DNA from: Blautia sp900556555
GTDB taxonomy: Bacteria; Bacillota; Clostridia; Lachnospirales; Lachnospiraceae
Strand: one strand, 5' to 3'
Assembly: GCA_964250615.1 (NCBI GenBank)
Contig: CAXUGM010000018.1
DNA length: 64,000 bases
Shown: positions 15,903 to 24,980 of the stretch, in pieces
Numbering within the stretch: the first letter of the stretch is position 1
Layout of the letters: every line of letters begins with the position of its first letter
The notes under the pieces: model-generated
What the model saw: only the letters and a program-made list of their open reading frames with translations
The model's database searches: none
Told to the model about the DNA's origin: nothing
Program-made: the position numbers and the translations under genes

Positions 15903-17193
15903 GATTTTTCTCCTCGCCCTTTACTGCCTTTTCTGCCTCTCCTAAGAAGGAAAGGGAACCAAATATGATAATTGCATCCTCTTTTTTTGCTAATTGTAAG
16001 CTCTTTTTAACCGCTTCCTGTATGCTTTGTGCAGCTTCTACCGAAGGGTTGACTGCCTGTACTGCTTCTTTTAGTTCATCCGCAGGTAAGGCTCTTGGAT
16101 TTCCGGGTGTTTGTACTGTGACAATGTGTTTTGCCAAAGGTGCAGTCAGCCGTATCACTTCCTGGTAATCTTTATCCTGAAAGACACCGAAGATATAATA
16201 CAGATCTTTTCCTTTAAAATACAGATCCAGAGAATGTTTTAATTCTTTTGCTGCACCAGGATTATGTGCTCCATCTATGATCACAGCGGGATTTTTGGAA
16301 AGCAGGGTAAAGCGGCCACGCCATACAGCACGGTACAGTCCCTGCCGGACCTGTTCATCCGTCAGATGATAGCCCAGTCTTCTTAGTTCCTCCACACCTT
16401 CCAGTGCAAGTGCTGCATTTAAAATCTGATAGCTTCCTGCAAGGGTGATTTTTACATTTTTCCAGTTTTTGTAAGAAAACTGCTGTTCTTCTACATCATA
16501 AAGGACATCCGTAATCTGTGCCGGATCTACCATATATATGCTGCATTGGTTTTCCTTGCAGACATGATCCAGTACCTTTTTGGCATCCGGCTCCTGGCTG
16601 GCAGATACCACAGCAGTATGTGGTTTGATAATGCCGGCTTTCTGCATGGCGATTTTTTCCAGGGTATCCCCTAAAAATTCCATGTGATCCATGCTGATGG
16701 GGGCAATGACTTCCATTACGGTAGTTTTGATGATATTAGTTGCATCCAGAGCTCCTCCAAGCCCTGTTTCCAAGACTACGATATCGCAGTCTTTTTCTTT
16801 GAAGTAGAGAAAGGCCAGAGCAGTTTCTACTTCAAAGGCAGTAGGGTTTCCGGCATTTTCTGCTTTCATTTCTTCGATTGCTTTGGCTATGGCAGTAACA
16901 TGATGGGCGAGAGATTCTTTTTCGATTTTTTGTTCATCGACTTGAATCCGCTCCCGATAAGAAAACAGGGTAGGTGATATGTACCTTCCGGTACGGTATC
17001 CCCCTCCGGACAATATGGTGGAAAGATATGCCAGCACAGATCCCTTTCCATTTGTTCCGGAAATGTGGATGAATTTTAAATCATCCTGGGGATTACCGAG
17101 CCTGCCCAGCAGTTCTCTCATATTCTCCAAGCCAAGTACACTTCCGTATTTGGATACTTCGTCCAAATATACTCTTGCTTCTGTGTAATTCAT
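15895..17193 (-). CDS. folC: Folylpolyglutamate synthase / dihydrofolate synthase
   Basis: 432 residues of the Mur-ligase type. The P-loop is GTNGKGS (about 46-52), the FPGS signature is the region LETGLGGALDATN, and IIDGAHNP marks the C-terminal domain. It adds glutamate to dihydropteroate and to folates. As the first gene of the folate unit it follows a promoter at 17250-17278 and an AGGAG site. Confidence 0.95.
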   Translation of the reverse strand: MNYTEARVYLDEVSKYGSVLGLENMRELLGRLGNPQDDLKFIHISGTNGKGSVLAYLSTILSGGGYRTGRYISPTLFSYRERIQVDEQKIEKESLAHHVTAIAKAIEEMKAENAGNPTAFEVETALAFLYFKEKDCDIVVLETGLGGALDATNIIKTTVMEVIAPISMDHMEFLGDTLEKIAMQKAGIIKPHTAVVSASQEPDAKKVLDHVCKENQCSIYMVDPAQITDVLYDVEEQQFSYKNWKNVKITLAGSYQILNAALALEGVEELRRLGYHLTDEQVRQGLYRAVWRGRFTLLSKNPAVIIDGAHNPGAAKELKHSLDLYFKGKDLYYIFGVFQDKDYQEVIRLTAPLAKHIVTVQTPGNPRALPADELKEAVQAVNPSVEAAQSIQEAVKKSLQLAKKEDAIIIFGSLSFLGEAEKAVKGEEKNHG

Positions 17194-17249
17194 AGGACTC
17201 CTATCTGAGACGGTTAAGCCACCTCATATGTTTTTTTTGATTCCGCCCC

Positions 17250-17328
17250 ATTATAGCCCTTTTCTTTCCGTATCACAATGCATTTCTTGTAAAATTCTGT
17301 TACTTTCTGGCTTTTTGTAAAATTTCTG
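17250..17328 (-). promoter_or_regulatory. Folate operon promoter with an upstream direct repeat
   Basis: On the minus strand TTGTGA (17273-17278), 17 bases, TATAAT (17250-17255). Upstream of the -35 lie two near-identical boxes, CAGAATTTTACAA (17287-17299) and CAGAAATTTTACAA (17315-17328), 28 bases apart, which may bind a regulator. Confidence 0.65.
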
Positions 17329-17334
17329 CATCTT

Positions 17335-18711
17335 TTAGATTGCTTTTTCTTTCCATTTTCCTTTCCGGTAGCACAATCCTGTAATGATAGCACCAAGTAC
17401 CCAGGAACAAAGAAGAGAAATATAGACAACTTCCTGTCTTCCGCCTGGATATTCAGCAGAACGTGTCAGATAGGCAAGACCATATGCCAGCGGAACACGG
17501 ATGATGATTGTAGAGATAATGGAGATCCACATGGGTGTGACCGTATCTCCTGCACCTCTCATGACACCGGATAAACTTTGTGTCACTGCCATGGCAATAT
17601 ATCCAACTGCTAAAATCTGCATCAGAAGCATGCTAAGAGAAACCAGGGCCTGTGTTTTGGTAAACACTCCCATTAAATGTCTGCCGAAAATCAAGATCAG
17701 TAAGGTAATAAAACCAGAGGTTCCCATGGCGATCAAGGTTCCCTGTTTGGCTCCTTTGGAAACCCGGTCATACTGTTTGGCACCTACATTCTGTCCGGCA
17801 TAAGTGGTCATAGCAGTGCCGAAAGAGAAATTCGGCAGCATGGCAAAACCATCTACACGCATAACAATCACGTTTGCGGCAATAAACATCTCACCAAAGC
17901 TGTTGGTAAGGGACTGTACCACGATCATTGCCATGGAAAGGATGGCCTGTGTGACACCGGAAGGCAGCCCCAGGCGGATAATGTTCATGGCATATGGTTT
18001 ATGAATTTTTAAATAATGAAATCCCATATCAAACACAGCATGCATCCTTGCAAGCTTCAGAGCACAGAGAGCCGCAGATACACCCTGTGCGATAACGGTT
18101 GCAAGTGCTACACCGTTGACTCCCATATCAAAAGAAATCACAAAGACTAAATCCAGAATAATGTTCAGTATCGTTGCTACCAGCAGGTAAAGCAGTGCGG
18201 AAACAGAGTCCCCAAGTCCCCGCAGGATACCGCTTAGGATATTATAAAAAGCAAGTCCGGCGGAGCCGAGAAATAAAATCTTCAGATAAGAAGTACACCA
18301 GTCAATGATGCTGGATGGTGTATGCAGCAGTTCCAATAACGGCCTGGTGACAAAGATGCCAAGTACCATAACTGCCAAGGTTGCCAGTGCAGTAAGCAGA
18401 ATACAGTTTCCTATAGTTTTTGACAATTCTTCTCTTTTCTTTCCACCAAAATATTGGGAAACCATAATGCTGGCTCCAACACTGATACCGATAAATAAAA
18501 CAATCAGCAGGTTTAAAATCGGACCGGCACTTCCTACTGCTGCAAGGGCATTATCTCCTACATAATTTCCTACAACAATGCTGTCAACGGTGTTATAAAG
18601 CTGCTGTGCAATGTTTCCCAATAACATGGGAATAGTAAATAATACAATTTTTTTCCATGGTGTGCCTACCGTCATATCCACCGGGGCAAATATTTTTCTA
18701 ACCAGGTTCAT
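17335..18711 (-). CDS. MATE family efflux transporter
   Basis: 458 residues with about twelve hydrophobic spans in two homologous halves. The openings FTIPMLLGNIAQQLYNTVDS and VGNYVGDNALAAVG are classic for the MATE family, cation-coupled drug/metabolite exporters of the inner membrane. AGGAGG precedes ATG 18711. It is single and downstream of the GntR-ABC terminator, so it is its own unit. Substrate unknown. Confidence 0.93.
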   Translation of the reverse strand: MNLVRKIFAPVDMTVGTPWKKIVLFTIPMLLGNIAQQLYNTVDSIVVGNYVGDNALAAVGSAGPILNLLIVLFIGISVGASIMVSQYFGGKKREELSKTIGNCILLTALATLAVMVLGIFVTRPLLELLHTPSSIIDWCTSYLKILFLGSAGLAFYNILSGILRGLGDSVSALLYLLVATILNIILDLVFVISFDMGVNGVALATVIAQGVSAALCALKLARMHAVFDMGFHYLKIHKPYAMNIIRLGLPSGVTQAILSMAMIVVQSLTNSFGEMFIAANVIVMRVDGFAMLPNFSFGTAMTTYAGQNVGAKQYDRVSKGAKQGTLIAMGTSGFITLLILIFGRHLMGVFTKTQALVSLSMLLMQILAVGYIAMAVTQSLSGVMRGAGDTVTPMWISIISTIIIRVPLAYGLAYLTRSAEYPGGRQEVVYISLLCSWVLGAIITGLCYRKGKWKEKAI

Positions 18712-18753
18712 AAAATCCTCCTCTTTTGTATTTCTCTTCTAAATTGTATCATA

Positions 18754-18794
18754 GAAAACAGGGAAGAAAAAGAGGGGTTTCTTTTTCTTCCCTG
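18754..18794 (-). terminator. Terminator of the GntR-ABC operon
   Basis: A perfect 14-bp stem (CAGGGAAGAAAAAG at 18759-18772 with its complement at 18781-18794), 8-base loop, then TTTTCTAT on the minus strand. It sits between the ABC permease stop and the MATE gene. Confidence 0.8.
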
Positions 18795-18812
18795 TCTTTC
18801 TTCCCTATTCTT

Positions 18813-19469
18813 CTACCATTCTTTCTTTTCCATGATTCCCAGGCTGATTTTCAGGGAGATGAAAAGTGCGAGGATATAAATTCCAACAGCCAGTGCTGCC
18901 AGGATTCCGAAAGGAAGTTTTTGGATTCCCCGGAATACTTCTATAATCTGTGCTGGAATTTTATCGGTGATTTTGGATACCAGATAGACGATGCCAATGA
19001 TTCCAAAGAAAATGATAAATAATACAATCCTTCCTTTTTCACTTCCAAATTTAAGCTGTATCGGAATCATCAGGCATAAAAACAAAATAACAAAAGCCAG
19101 AAAACATAAGAACAGCAGGACATACTGTGTAAAAGTCATAGAAGAGCCTTTGTTTATTTCAGAAATCAGAAAAAGAACAAAGGCAGATGCAAGACCTGTA
19201 AAACCCAGTACGCCTCCAAACAAATATTTTTCCTGCACATACAGCTTGCGTGAGATTGGCAATACCATCAAAAAGGCCATACCGTTGTCAAATTCATCAT
19301 ACGTAATGGTGGACATAGCTGCAATCATGAATAGAAAAGGAAGGTATCCCATGAAAAAGCTGGCATCCATGCCGGAGATAAATACAAACGCTATCATAAT
19401 AAATAATAGAACCAGAAAATTTTTCTGTCCCTTCATTAACCGGAAATCTTTTACCAACAGTCCTTTCAT
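18813..19469 (-). CDS. ABC-2 type transporter permease
   Basis: A 218-residue membrane protein with about six hydrophobic spans, opening with KGLLVKDFRLMKGQK as in ABC-2 permeases of Firmicute drug/lantibiotic exporters. It overlaps the ATPase gene by 4 bases and would form the membrane half of that transporter. Substrate unknown. Confidence 0.88.
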   Translation of the reverse strand: MKGLLVKDFRLMKGQKNFLVLLFIMIAFVFISGMDASFFMGYLPFLFMIAAMSTITYDEFDNGMAFLMVLPISRKLYVQEKYLFGGVLGFTGLASAFVLFLISEINKGSSMTFTQYVLLFLCFLAFVILFLCLMIPIQLKFGSEKGRIVLFIIFFGIIGIVYLVSKITDKIPAQIIEVFRGIQKLPFGILAALAVGIYILALFISLKISLGIMEKKEW

Positions 19470-20317
19470 ACCTGCTCTCCTTTCACCATCATGGTAATCA
19501 CTTCATCAATACTTCCATTTTCCACCGTGATTTCTGGACAATTCTCCAGATAAAACTGTTTTTGATCGGTCAGGCAGCTATACCCGTAGGCTTCCTTTCG
19601 TATCCGTAACATATATTTTTTATCTATGGAAGCAAACTGTTCTCTGGTCATTTTCAGAAGTCCATAGTTTCCCAGGAGTGTATCCGTATCTTCGTGAAGC
19701 ACAATGCTTCCTTTTTCTATCATATACAGGTCATCACACAGACCTTCCAGATCGGTGGAAATATGAGAACTGATCAGAATACTCCGGCTGTCATCTTCCT
19801 CCATGTATTCCCGGAGCATGTTCAGTAAGTCTTCCCGTGCCAGAACATCCAGCCCGGCCGTAGGTTCGTCCAGGAGCAAAAATTCGGCTTTGTGGGAAAG
19901 TGCTGTCAGTATCTTTATTTTTGCCTTCATACCAGTGGAAAAATCCTTGATTTTTTTATTCAAAGGAAGCTGGTAACGCCTGCAAGATTCTAAAAACAAG
20001 GTTTTGTCAAACTGAGTGTACATGCTGCTTAAAATAGCGGTGATATCAGAAACGGTGAGATAATTGCTGAATCCGCTGTCTGACAAGACAACACCCAGTT
20101 TTTCTTTGTCATGGATGTTCAGTTCCTCTATCGGTTTCCCAAATAAAGTAATGGAGCCGCCGTCTCTGGTGATCAGTCCAAGAATGGCTTTAAACGTGGT
20201 GCTCTTACCGGCTCCGTTGGAGCCAATCAGTCCGGTAATGCATCCCCGTTCTACTTTCAGGGAACAATCTAACTGAAAAGAACTGTAATTTTTTTTCAAA
20301 TGATTAATTTCTAACAT
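19466..20317 (-). CDS. ABC transporter ATP-binding protein (YhcH/YtrB type)
   Basis: 283 residues with Walker A GSNGAGKSTT, a degenerate signature DFSTGMKAK instead of LSGGQ, Walker B LLLDEPTAGLD and switch His in ISSHIS. It pairs with the downstream permease and is under the GntR regulator it overlaps by 7 bases, the standard arrangement for YtrA-type GntR-controlled ABC exporters that answer cell-envelope stress. Confidence 0.92.
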   Translation of the reverse strand: MLEINHLKKNYSSFQLDCSLKVERGCITGLIGSNGAGKSTTFKAILGLITRDGGSITLFGKPIEELNIHDKEKLGVVLSDSGFSNYLTVSDITAILSSMYTQFDKTLFLESCRRYQLPLNKKIKDFSTGMKAKIKILTALSHKAEFLLLDEPTAGLDVLAREDLLNMLREYMEEDDSRSILISSHISTDLEGLCDDLYMIEKGSIVLHEDTDTLLGNYGLLKMTREQFASIDKKYMLRIRKEAYGYSCLTDQKQFYLENCPEITVENGSIDEVITMMVKGEQV

Positions 20318-20691
20318 GTTGCATCCTCCATAATTAAATGAAATAACTCCATAAGCTCTGTGTCCTTCATTCCGTATCTGCGGGCTTTTTGGATTACTGC
20401 GTCTAGTTCGGTTTCGATTTCCCGCTTCTGCTCTTCCAGTTTTGCTTCTTTGTTAGCAGCAGCGACATAGGTTCCTTTGCCGTGTACGGTGACCGTAAAT
20501 CCTTCCTGTTCCAGATTGTCATAGGCCTTTTTCACAGTCAATGCACTGATTTTCAGTTCCTTTGCCAAAGCCCGCACCGATGGAAGGCTGTCTGCTTCTT
20601 TTAGTTCTTCATTTAAAATCATTGTTTTGATCTGGTCTATAAGCTGTTCGTATATTGGTATCATAGATGAGTGATTGATTATAATCTTCAT
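20311..20691 (-). CDS. GntR family regulator (YtrA subfamily)
   Basis: A 126-residue repressor: winged helix with SVRALAKELKISALTVKKAY and the wing GKGTYVA, followed by a short helical tail rather than a large effector domain, as in YtrA. AGGAGG precedes ATG 20691; a longer frame to 20742 would begin inside the promoter. It probably binds the palindrome at 20709-20769 and represses its own operon. Confidence 0.93.
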   Translation of the reverse strand: MKIIINHSSMIPIYEQLIDQIKTMILNEELKEADSLPSVRALAKELKISALTVKKAYDNLEQEGFTVTVHGKGTYVAAANKEAKLEEQKREIETELDAVIQKARRYGMKDTELMELFHLIMEDATC

Positions 20692-20708
20692 GTTACTTCC
20701 TCCTCTTG

Positions 20709-20769
20709 CAAACAGTATATAACAGTATGTAACAGATGTCAACTGTTTTATTCTGTTATATACTGTTTG
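20709..20769 (-). promoter_or_regulatory. Promoter and 17-bp perfect palindrome operator of the GntR-ABC operon
   Basis: On the minus strand TTGACA (20737-20742), 17 bases, TATACT (20714-20719), a consensus promoter. CAAACAGTATATAACAG (20709-20725) recurs exactly as its inverse at 20753-20769; the proximal arm covers the -10. An inner AACAG/CTGTT pair (20731-20747) straddles the -35. Confidence 0.8.
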
Positions 20770-20862
20770 TGTCGCAGGAAAAATAATTTCTACAATTTCC
20801 TATAGATTTTTTGTGAAAAAGGTGTATGATAATCAATGTAAAAAAATGAAGGAGGAACGCCT

Positions 20863-21174
20863 ATGGAAGACATTATCAGTAAACTTGCAGAAATAGAAGC
20901 AGCAGCCTCACATATCATGGAAAATGTCTCAGAGCAGAAAAAGCAGCTTGCACAGGAATATGAGACAGCGATCCGGGAGTTTGACCAAGCCATGGACAAA
21001 GAAATGCAGGAAAAAACCCGGAAGATTAGGGACGAGTTGGAGATTGACATGAAAGCGAAGCTTGATAAACAGAGATCCGATGCACAAAAAGTCCTGAATC
21101 AAATGGAAACTTATTATAAAGAATGTCATACAGAACTGGCAAAGCAAGTATATGACAGAATAGTAAGGATGTGA
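20863..21174 (+). CDS. V-type ATPase subunit H/G (peripheral stalk)
   Basis: A 103-residue, charge-rich helical protein with long heptad runs, matching AhaH/NtpF-type stalk subunits that pair with subunit E to hold the catalytic head. It is the first gene of the V-ATPase operon behind GGAGG. Sequence similarity is weak, as is usual for this subunit; position gives most of the confidence. Confidence 0.8.
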   Translation: MEDIISKLAEIEAAASHIMENVSEQKKQLAQEYETAIREFDQAMDKEMQEKTRKIRDELEIDMKAKLDKQRSDAQKVLNQMETYYKECHTELAKQVYDRIVRM

Positions 21175-21180
21175 TGAACA

Positions 21181-22221
21181 ATGGGAAGCCTGCTTTCTTA
21201 CAGTGGCTTGTCTACCAAGATACGGGCTATGCAGAGCAAACTGATGAGTGAACAGCAATACAAGGAAATTGCCCAGCTTGGTTCTGTCATACAGATTGTC
21301 GCTTATCTGAAAAAACAGCCCGGTTTCTCTGATCTGTGGGCAGATTTGGATGAAAACAGTCTCCACAGAGGGGATGTAGAAAAATTACTTGTCCATACCA
21401 TACATCAAAATTTTACGAAGCTGTACCGCTTTGCAAACCCGGAACAGCGAAGGTTTATGGCTCTGTATTTCAAGAGGTATGAGATTTCTGTTTTGAAAGA
21501 CTGTCTTAGAAAAGTTTTTGATGAAGGAAAAGCACAATTAGATTTATCTTTGTTTCAGGATTTTTTTGACAGACATTCCAAAATGGATATTGAAAAACTC
21601 ACCAGCTCTTCTACTGTGGAAGAATTGGTAAATAATCTTCAAGGTTCCGAATATTATCATCCTCTGAAAAAACTGGGCACAGATTACCAGCCGCGTATTT
21701 TTGACTATGGCATGGCTTTGGATCAGTATTATTTTGCCAATATCTGGTCTGTAAAAGAGAAACTATTTAAACGGCGGGATTTGGAAGAGATCACGAAGGC
21801 ATATGGAAATAAATTTGACATGCTAAATCTTCAATGGATTTTCCGTTCAAAAAAATATTATCATATGGATCCGGCAGATATTTATGCACTGCTGATTCCT
21901 GTACACTACCGTTTGTCTAAAAATGACATCGCTTCCCTGGTGGAAGCACCGGATGAAGCAGAATTCAGAAAAATTCTGGATACCACCTATTATAAAAAGC
22001 GTTTTCCGGAACTGTCTCCAGAAAATTTAGAAGAACTTTATACGCTGAATTTAAAGACCATTCTGGAAACAGAAGCCAGAAAATATCCACACTCAGTCAT
22101 TATGATTTATTCTTATCTTTATCATAAAGAGCATGAGGTAGACCGGCTGACGACAGCAGTGGAATGTGTCCGGTATGGACTTTCAGCGGCAGAAATTCTG
22201 GATTATATTCATAAAACTTAA
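21181..22221 (+). CDS. ntpC: V-type ATP synthase/ATPase subunit C
   Basis: 346 residues, the funnel-shaped C (AC39-like) subunit linking the central rotor stalk to the membrane ring. The repeated helical pattern and terms such as YFANIWSVKEKL, YHMDPADIYALLIP and the C-terminal helix are family-like. It comes before subunit I here; in Enterococcus hirae C follows E, so the order is rearranged. Confidence 0.88.
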   Translation: MGSLLSYSGLSTKIRAMQSKLMSEQQYKEIAQLGSVIQIVAYLKKQPGFSDLWADLDENSLHRGDVEKLLVHTIHQNFTKLYRFANPEQRRFMALYFKRYEISVLKDCLRKVFDEGKAQLDLSLFQDFFDRHSKMDIEKLTSSSTVEELVNNLQGSEYYHPLKKLGTDYQPRIFDYGMALDQYYFANIWSVKEKLFKRRDLEEITKAYGNKFDMLNLQWIFRSKKYYHMDPADIYALLIPVHYRLSKNDIASLVEAPDEAEFRKILDTTYYKKRFPELSPENLEELYTLNLKTILETEARKYPHSVIMIYSYLYHKEHEVDRLTTAVECVRYGLSAAEILDYIHKT

Positions 22222-22239
22222 TAACCCGGAGGTGATTAC

Positions 22240-24177
22240 ATGATTGAGAAAATGAAGTTTTTAAGTATCACCGGACCAAAAGCAGACATTGACCGCGTGG
22301 TGAATGAATATTTGTCTAAATATGAGATTCATCTGGAAAATGCACTGACGCAGCTGACACAGGTACAGCATCTGTCTCCTTATATACAGATTAATCCATA
22401 TAAGGAACTTCTGACCAAAGTCAATGAGTTTGCCGGTATGCTTGAGAATCCACAGGAAGTACCTGTGAAGGAGATTTCGTTAGAGGAAATCCGCCCTCTC
22501 GTTCAGTCTCTGGACGAAAAGCTTTCAAAAATCAATAAAAAATGTGAGGAATTGAAAGAACAAAAAATAGCTCTTCAAGAAGATATGAAGAATCTGTCAC
22601 CCTTTCTTACCCTTCCAGAAGATGTGGACAAACTGATACATTACCGTTTTGTGCAAGTCCGGTTTGGAAGGATTCCCATGGAATACTATGGCAAGTTTAA
22701 AGAATATGTGTATGATAACCTGGATACTATGTTCTATCCCTGTCATCAGGACGATTATGTGTGGGGCCTGTATTTTGTTCTCTGGACAAAAATGGAGCAG
22801 GTGGATGCGGTCTTCTCTTCCATGCATTTTGAGCGTATTTATTTAAAGAAAGATTACTACCACGGAACTCCTCAGAAGATTTATTCAGAATATGAAGCAC
22901 ATCTGGAAAATCTGAACAGAGAATACGAGAAATACCAGGAGAAAATGAAGAAATTACTGGAAGGGGATGCATCTTTGATTCTGTCCGCCCAGGCTGCATT
23001 GAATGCACTTTCCACTAATTTTGATGTGCGAAAGGTGGCGGCCTGTGTAAAGGAACATCAGGAAACCTTTTATATTCTTTGCGGATGGATGACACAGAAA
23101 GATGCTCTGGCATTCACAAAGGAAATTGAAAATGATACAAAACTCTTCTGTATCATTGAAGATGACAAGAATAAAATCAGCAGCACACCACCTACAAAAT
23201 TAAAGAACCCTAAAATATTCAAGCCTTTTGAAATGTATGTAAAAATGTACGGGCTTCCGGATTATCATGAAATCGATCCGACCATTTTTGTGGCTCTTAC
23301 CTATTCTTTTATCTTCGGTGCCATGTTTGGTGATGTGGGCCAGGGGCTTCTTCTTGTCATCGGCGGATTCCTGCTTTATAAAATTAAGCATATGAATCTG
23401 GCTGCTATCATTGGAATCGCAGGTATTTTTTCCACATTCTTTGGATTTATGTTTGGAAGTATTTTCGGTTTTGAAGATATTATTGATGCAGTATGGCTAC
23501 GACCGGTAGAGGCTATGACGCTGGTACCAGGACTCGGAAATATGAATACGGTTTTTGTTGTTGCTATTGTATTTGGTATGTTTTTGATTCTGACTACCAT
23601 GATTTTTCATATCATCAACGCTGTGCGGAGCCGGGATTTAGAAAATACCTTGTTTGACCAGAATGCCGTATGTGGTTTGGTGTTTTATGGAATGCTGACC
23701 GCTTCTGCTCTGCTGTTTCTTACCGGACATGCACTGCCGGCAGCAGTTGTACTTGGTGTCATGTTTGGAGTACCGCTGCTTTTGATTATGTTTAAGGAGC
23801 CAATCACCAGAATACTGACAAAAAAAGGTCCGGCTATCGAGGGAAGCAAGGCAATGTTTTTGGTACAGAGTTTCTTTGAACTTTTTGAAATCATGCTTAG
23901 TTTCTTATCCAATACGCTTTCCTTTGTACGTATCGGTGCATTTGCTGTAAGCCATGCTGCCATGATGGGCGTTGTTCTTATGCTGGCAGGTGCAGAAGAC
24001 GGAGGAAGCATCAACTGGCTGATTATTATTCTGGGAAACCTGTTTGTATGTGCGATGGAAGGCCTGATCGTAGGTATCCAGGTACTTCGTCTGGAATATT
24101 ACGAAATGTTCAGCCGTTTCTATAAAGGAAGCGGAAAAGAATTCCAGCCATTTTTCAAAAACACAGTGACAAAATAA
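22240..24177 (+). CDS. ntpI: V-type ATPase subunit I (membrane a subunit)
   Basis: 645 residues. The first ~330 are cytosolic and helical; the rest holds about seven to eight membrane spans that form the ion half-channels beside the K ring. The invariant arginine region is present in SFVRIGAFAVSHAAMM, and FGAMFGDVGQGLLL marks the first membrane segment. AGGTGAT precedes the ATG. Confidence 0.94.
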   Translation: MIEKMKFLSITGPKADIDRVVNEYLSKYEIHLENALTQLTQVQHLSPYIQINPYKELLTKVNEFAGMLENPQEVPVKEISLEEIRPLVQSLDEKLSKINKKCEELKEQKIALQEDMKNLSPFLTLPEDVDKLIHYRFVQVRFGRIPMEYYGKFKEYVYDNLDTMFYPCHQDDYVWGLYFVLWTKMEQVDAVFSSMHFERIYLKKDYYHGTPQKIYSEYEAHLENLNREYEKYQEKMKKLLEGDASLILSAQAALNALSTNFDVRKVAACVKEHQETFYILCGWMTQKDALAFTKEIENDTKLFCIIEDDKNKISSTPPTKLKNPKIFKPFEMYVKMYGLPDYHEIDPTIFVALTYSFIFGAMFGDVGQGLLLVIGGFLLYKIKHMNLAAIIGIAGIFSTFFGFMFGSIFGFEDIIDAVWLRPVEAMTLVPGLGNMNTVFVVAIVFGMFLILTTMIFHIINAVRSRDLENTLFDQNAVCGLVFYGMLTASALLFLTGHALPAAVVLGVMFGVPLLLIMFKEPITRILTKKGPAIEGSKAMFLVQSFFELFEIMLSFLSNTLSFVRIGAFAVSHAAMMGVVLMLAGAEDGGSINWLIIILGNLFVCAMEGLIVGIQVLRLEYYEMFSRFYKGSGKEFQPFFKNTVTK

Positions 24178-24198
24178 CATATTTAGGAGGAATTTATT

Positions 24199-24633
24199 AT
24201 GACAACCATGATTCAAATTACACTTGCTGTTGCACTGATTTTAAGCATTATCGTTCCATTTGGAGCTTTCTTCCTGGGAGAAAAAAATAAAAAACGTTAT
24301 AAACGCTCCCTTGCCTGCAACTGCTTCTTTTTCTTTGGAAGTCTTCTGGTTGGTACGATCGTAATGTTTGGCGGAACTGTAACTGCTCAGGCTGCTACTG
24401 CTGCTGATGCGGGTCTTGCTACTGGCCTTGGTTATATCGGTGCCGCTCTGGTAACCGGTCTTTCCGGCATTGGTTCCGGTATTGCCGTTGCAAGCTCTGC
24501 CAGTGCTGCTCTTGGTGCAATCAGCGAAGATGGTTCTCTGTTTGGTAAGTCTATGATTTTCGTAGCCATGGCAGAAGGTATCGCACTTTACGGTCTGATT
24601 ATTTCCTTTATGATTTTAGGTAAACTGGGCTGA
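24199..24633 (+). CDS. ntpK: V-type ATPase subunit K (rotor ring)
   Basis: 144 residues in two hairpins. The second hairpin is typical: GIGSGIAVASSASAALGA in the inner helix and the ion-binding Glu in AMAEGIALYG. The first hairpin is diverged and lacks a carboxylate, as in duplicated K subunits. At the position equivalent to Gln110 of the sodium-specific E. hirae NtpK (in SGIAQ) this protein has Val, which suggests proton rather than sodium coupling (inference from memory of that sequence). AGGAGG precedes the ATG. Confidence 0.93.
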   Translation: MTTMIQITLAVALILSIIVPFGAFFLGEKNKKRYKRSLACNCFFFFGSLLVGTIVMFGGTVTAQAATAADAGLATGLGYIGAALVTGLSGIGSGIAVASSASAALGAISEDGSLFGKSMIFVAMAEGIALYGLIISFMILGKLG

Positions 24634-24655
24634 TGCCAGAAAAGGATGATGATTC

Positions 24656-24964
24656 ATGAAAATGTTTTTGATCAGTGACAATATTGACACCTATACGGGT
24701 ATGCGTCTTGCAGGAGTAGAGGGTGTGGTAGTACATGAGCGGGAAGAACTGCGGCGGGCTTTAGAGCAGGCTGTGGAGAACAAGGAAAACGGAATCATTC
24801 TCCTCACGGAAAAGTTCGGAAAAGAATTTCCGGATATCATTGATGATATCCGTCTGAATCACCGTCTTCCCCTTCTCATTGAAATTCCTGACCGTCATGG
24901 TACAGGACGTGCCCCGGACTTTATTACATCCTATGTAAATGAAGCCATTGGATTAAAATTATGA
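24656..24964 (+). CDS. V-type ATPase subunit F
   Basis: A 102-residue Rossmann-like central stalk subunit (called NtpG in E. hirae), opening MKMFLISDN and with GIILLTEKFGKEF and PLLIEIPD. It contacts subunit D and modulates ATP hydrolysis. Placed between K and E. Confidence 0.9.
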   Translation: MKMFLISDNIDTYTGMRLAGVEGVVVHEREELRRALEQAVENKENGIILLTEKFGKEFPDIIDDIRLNHRLPLLIEIPDRHGTGRAPDFITSYVNEAIGLKL

Positions 24965-24980
24965 CAGGAAGGTGATGCAT

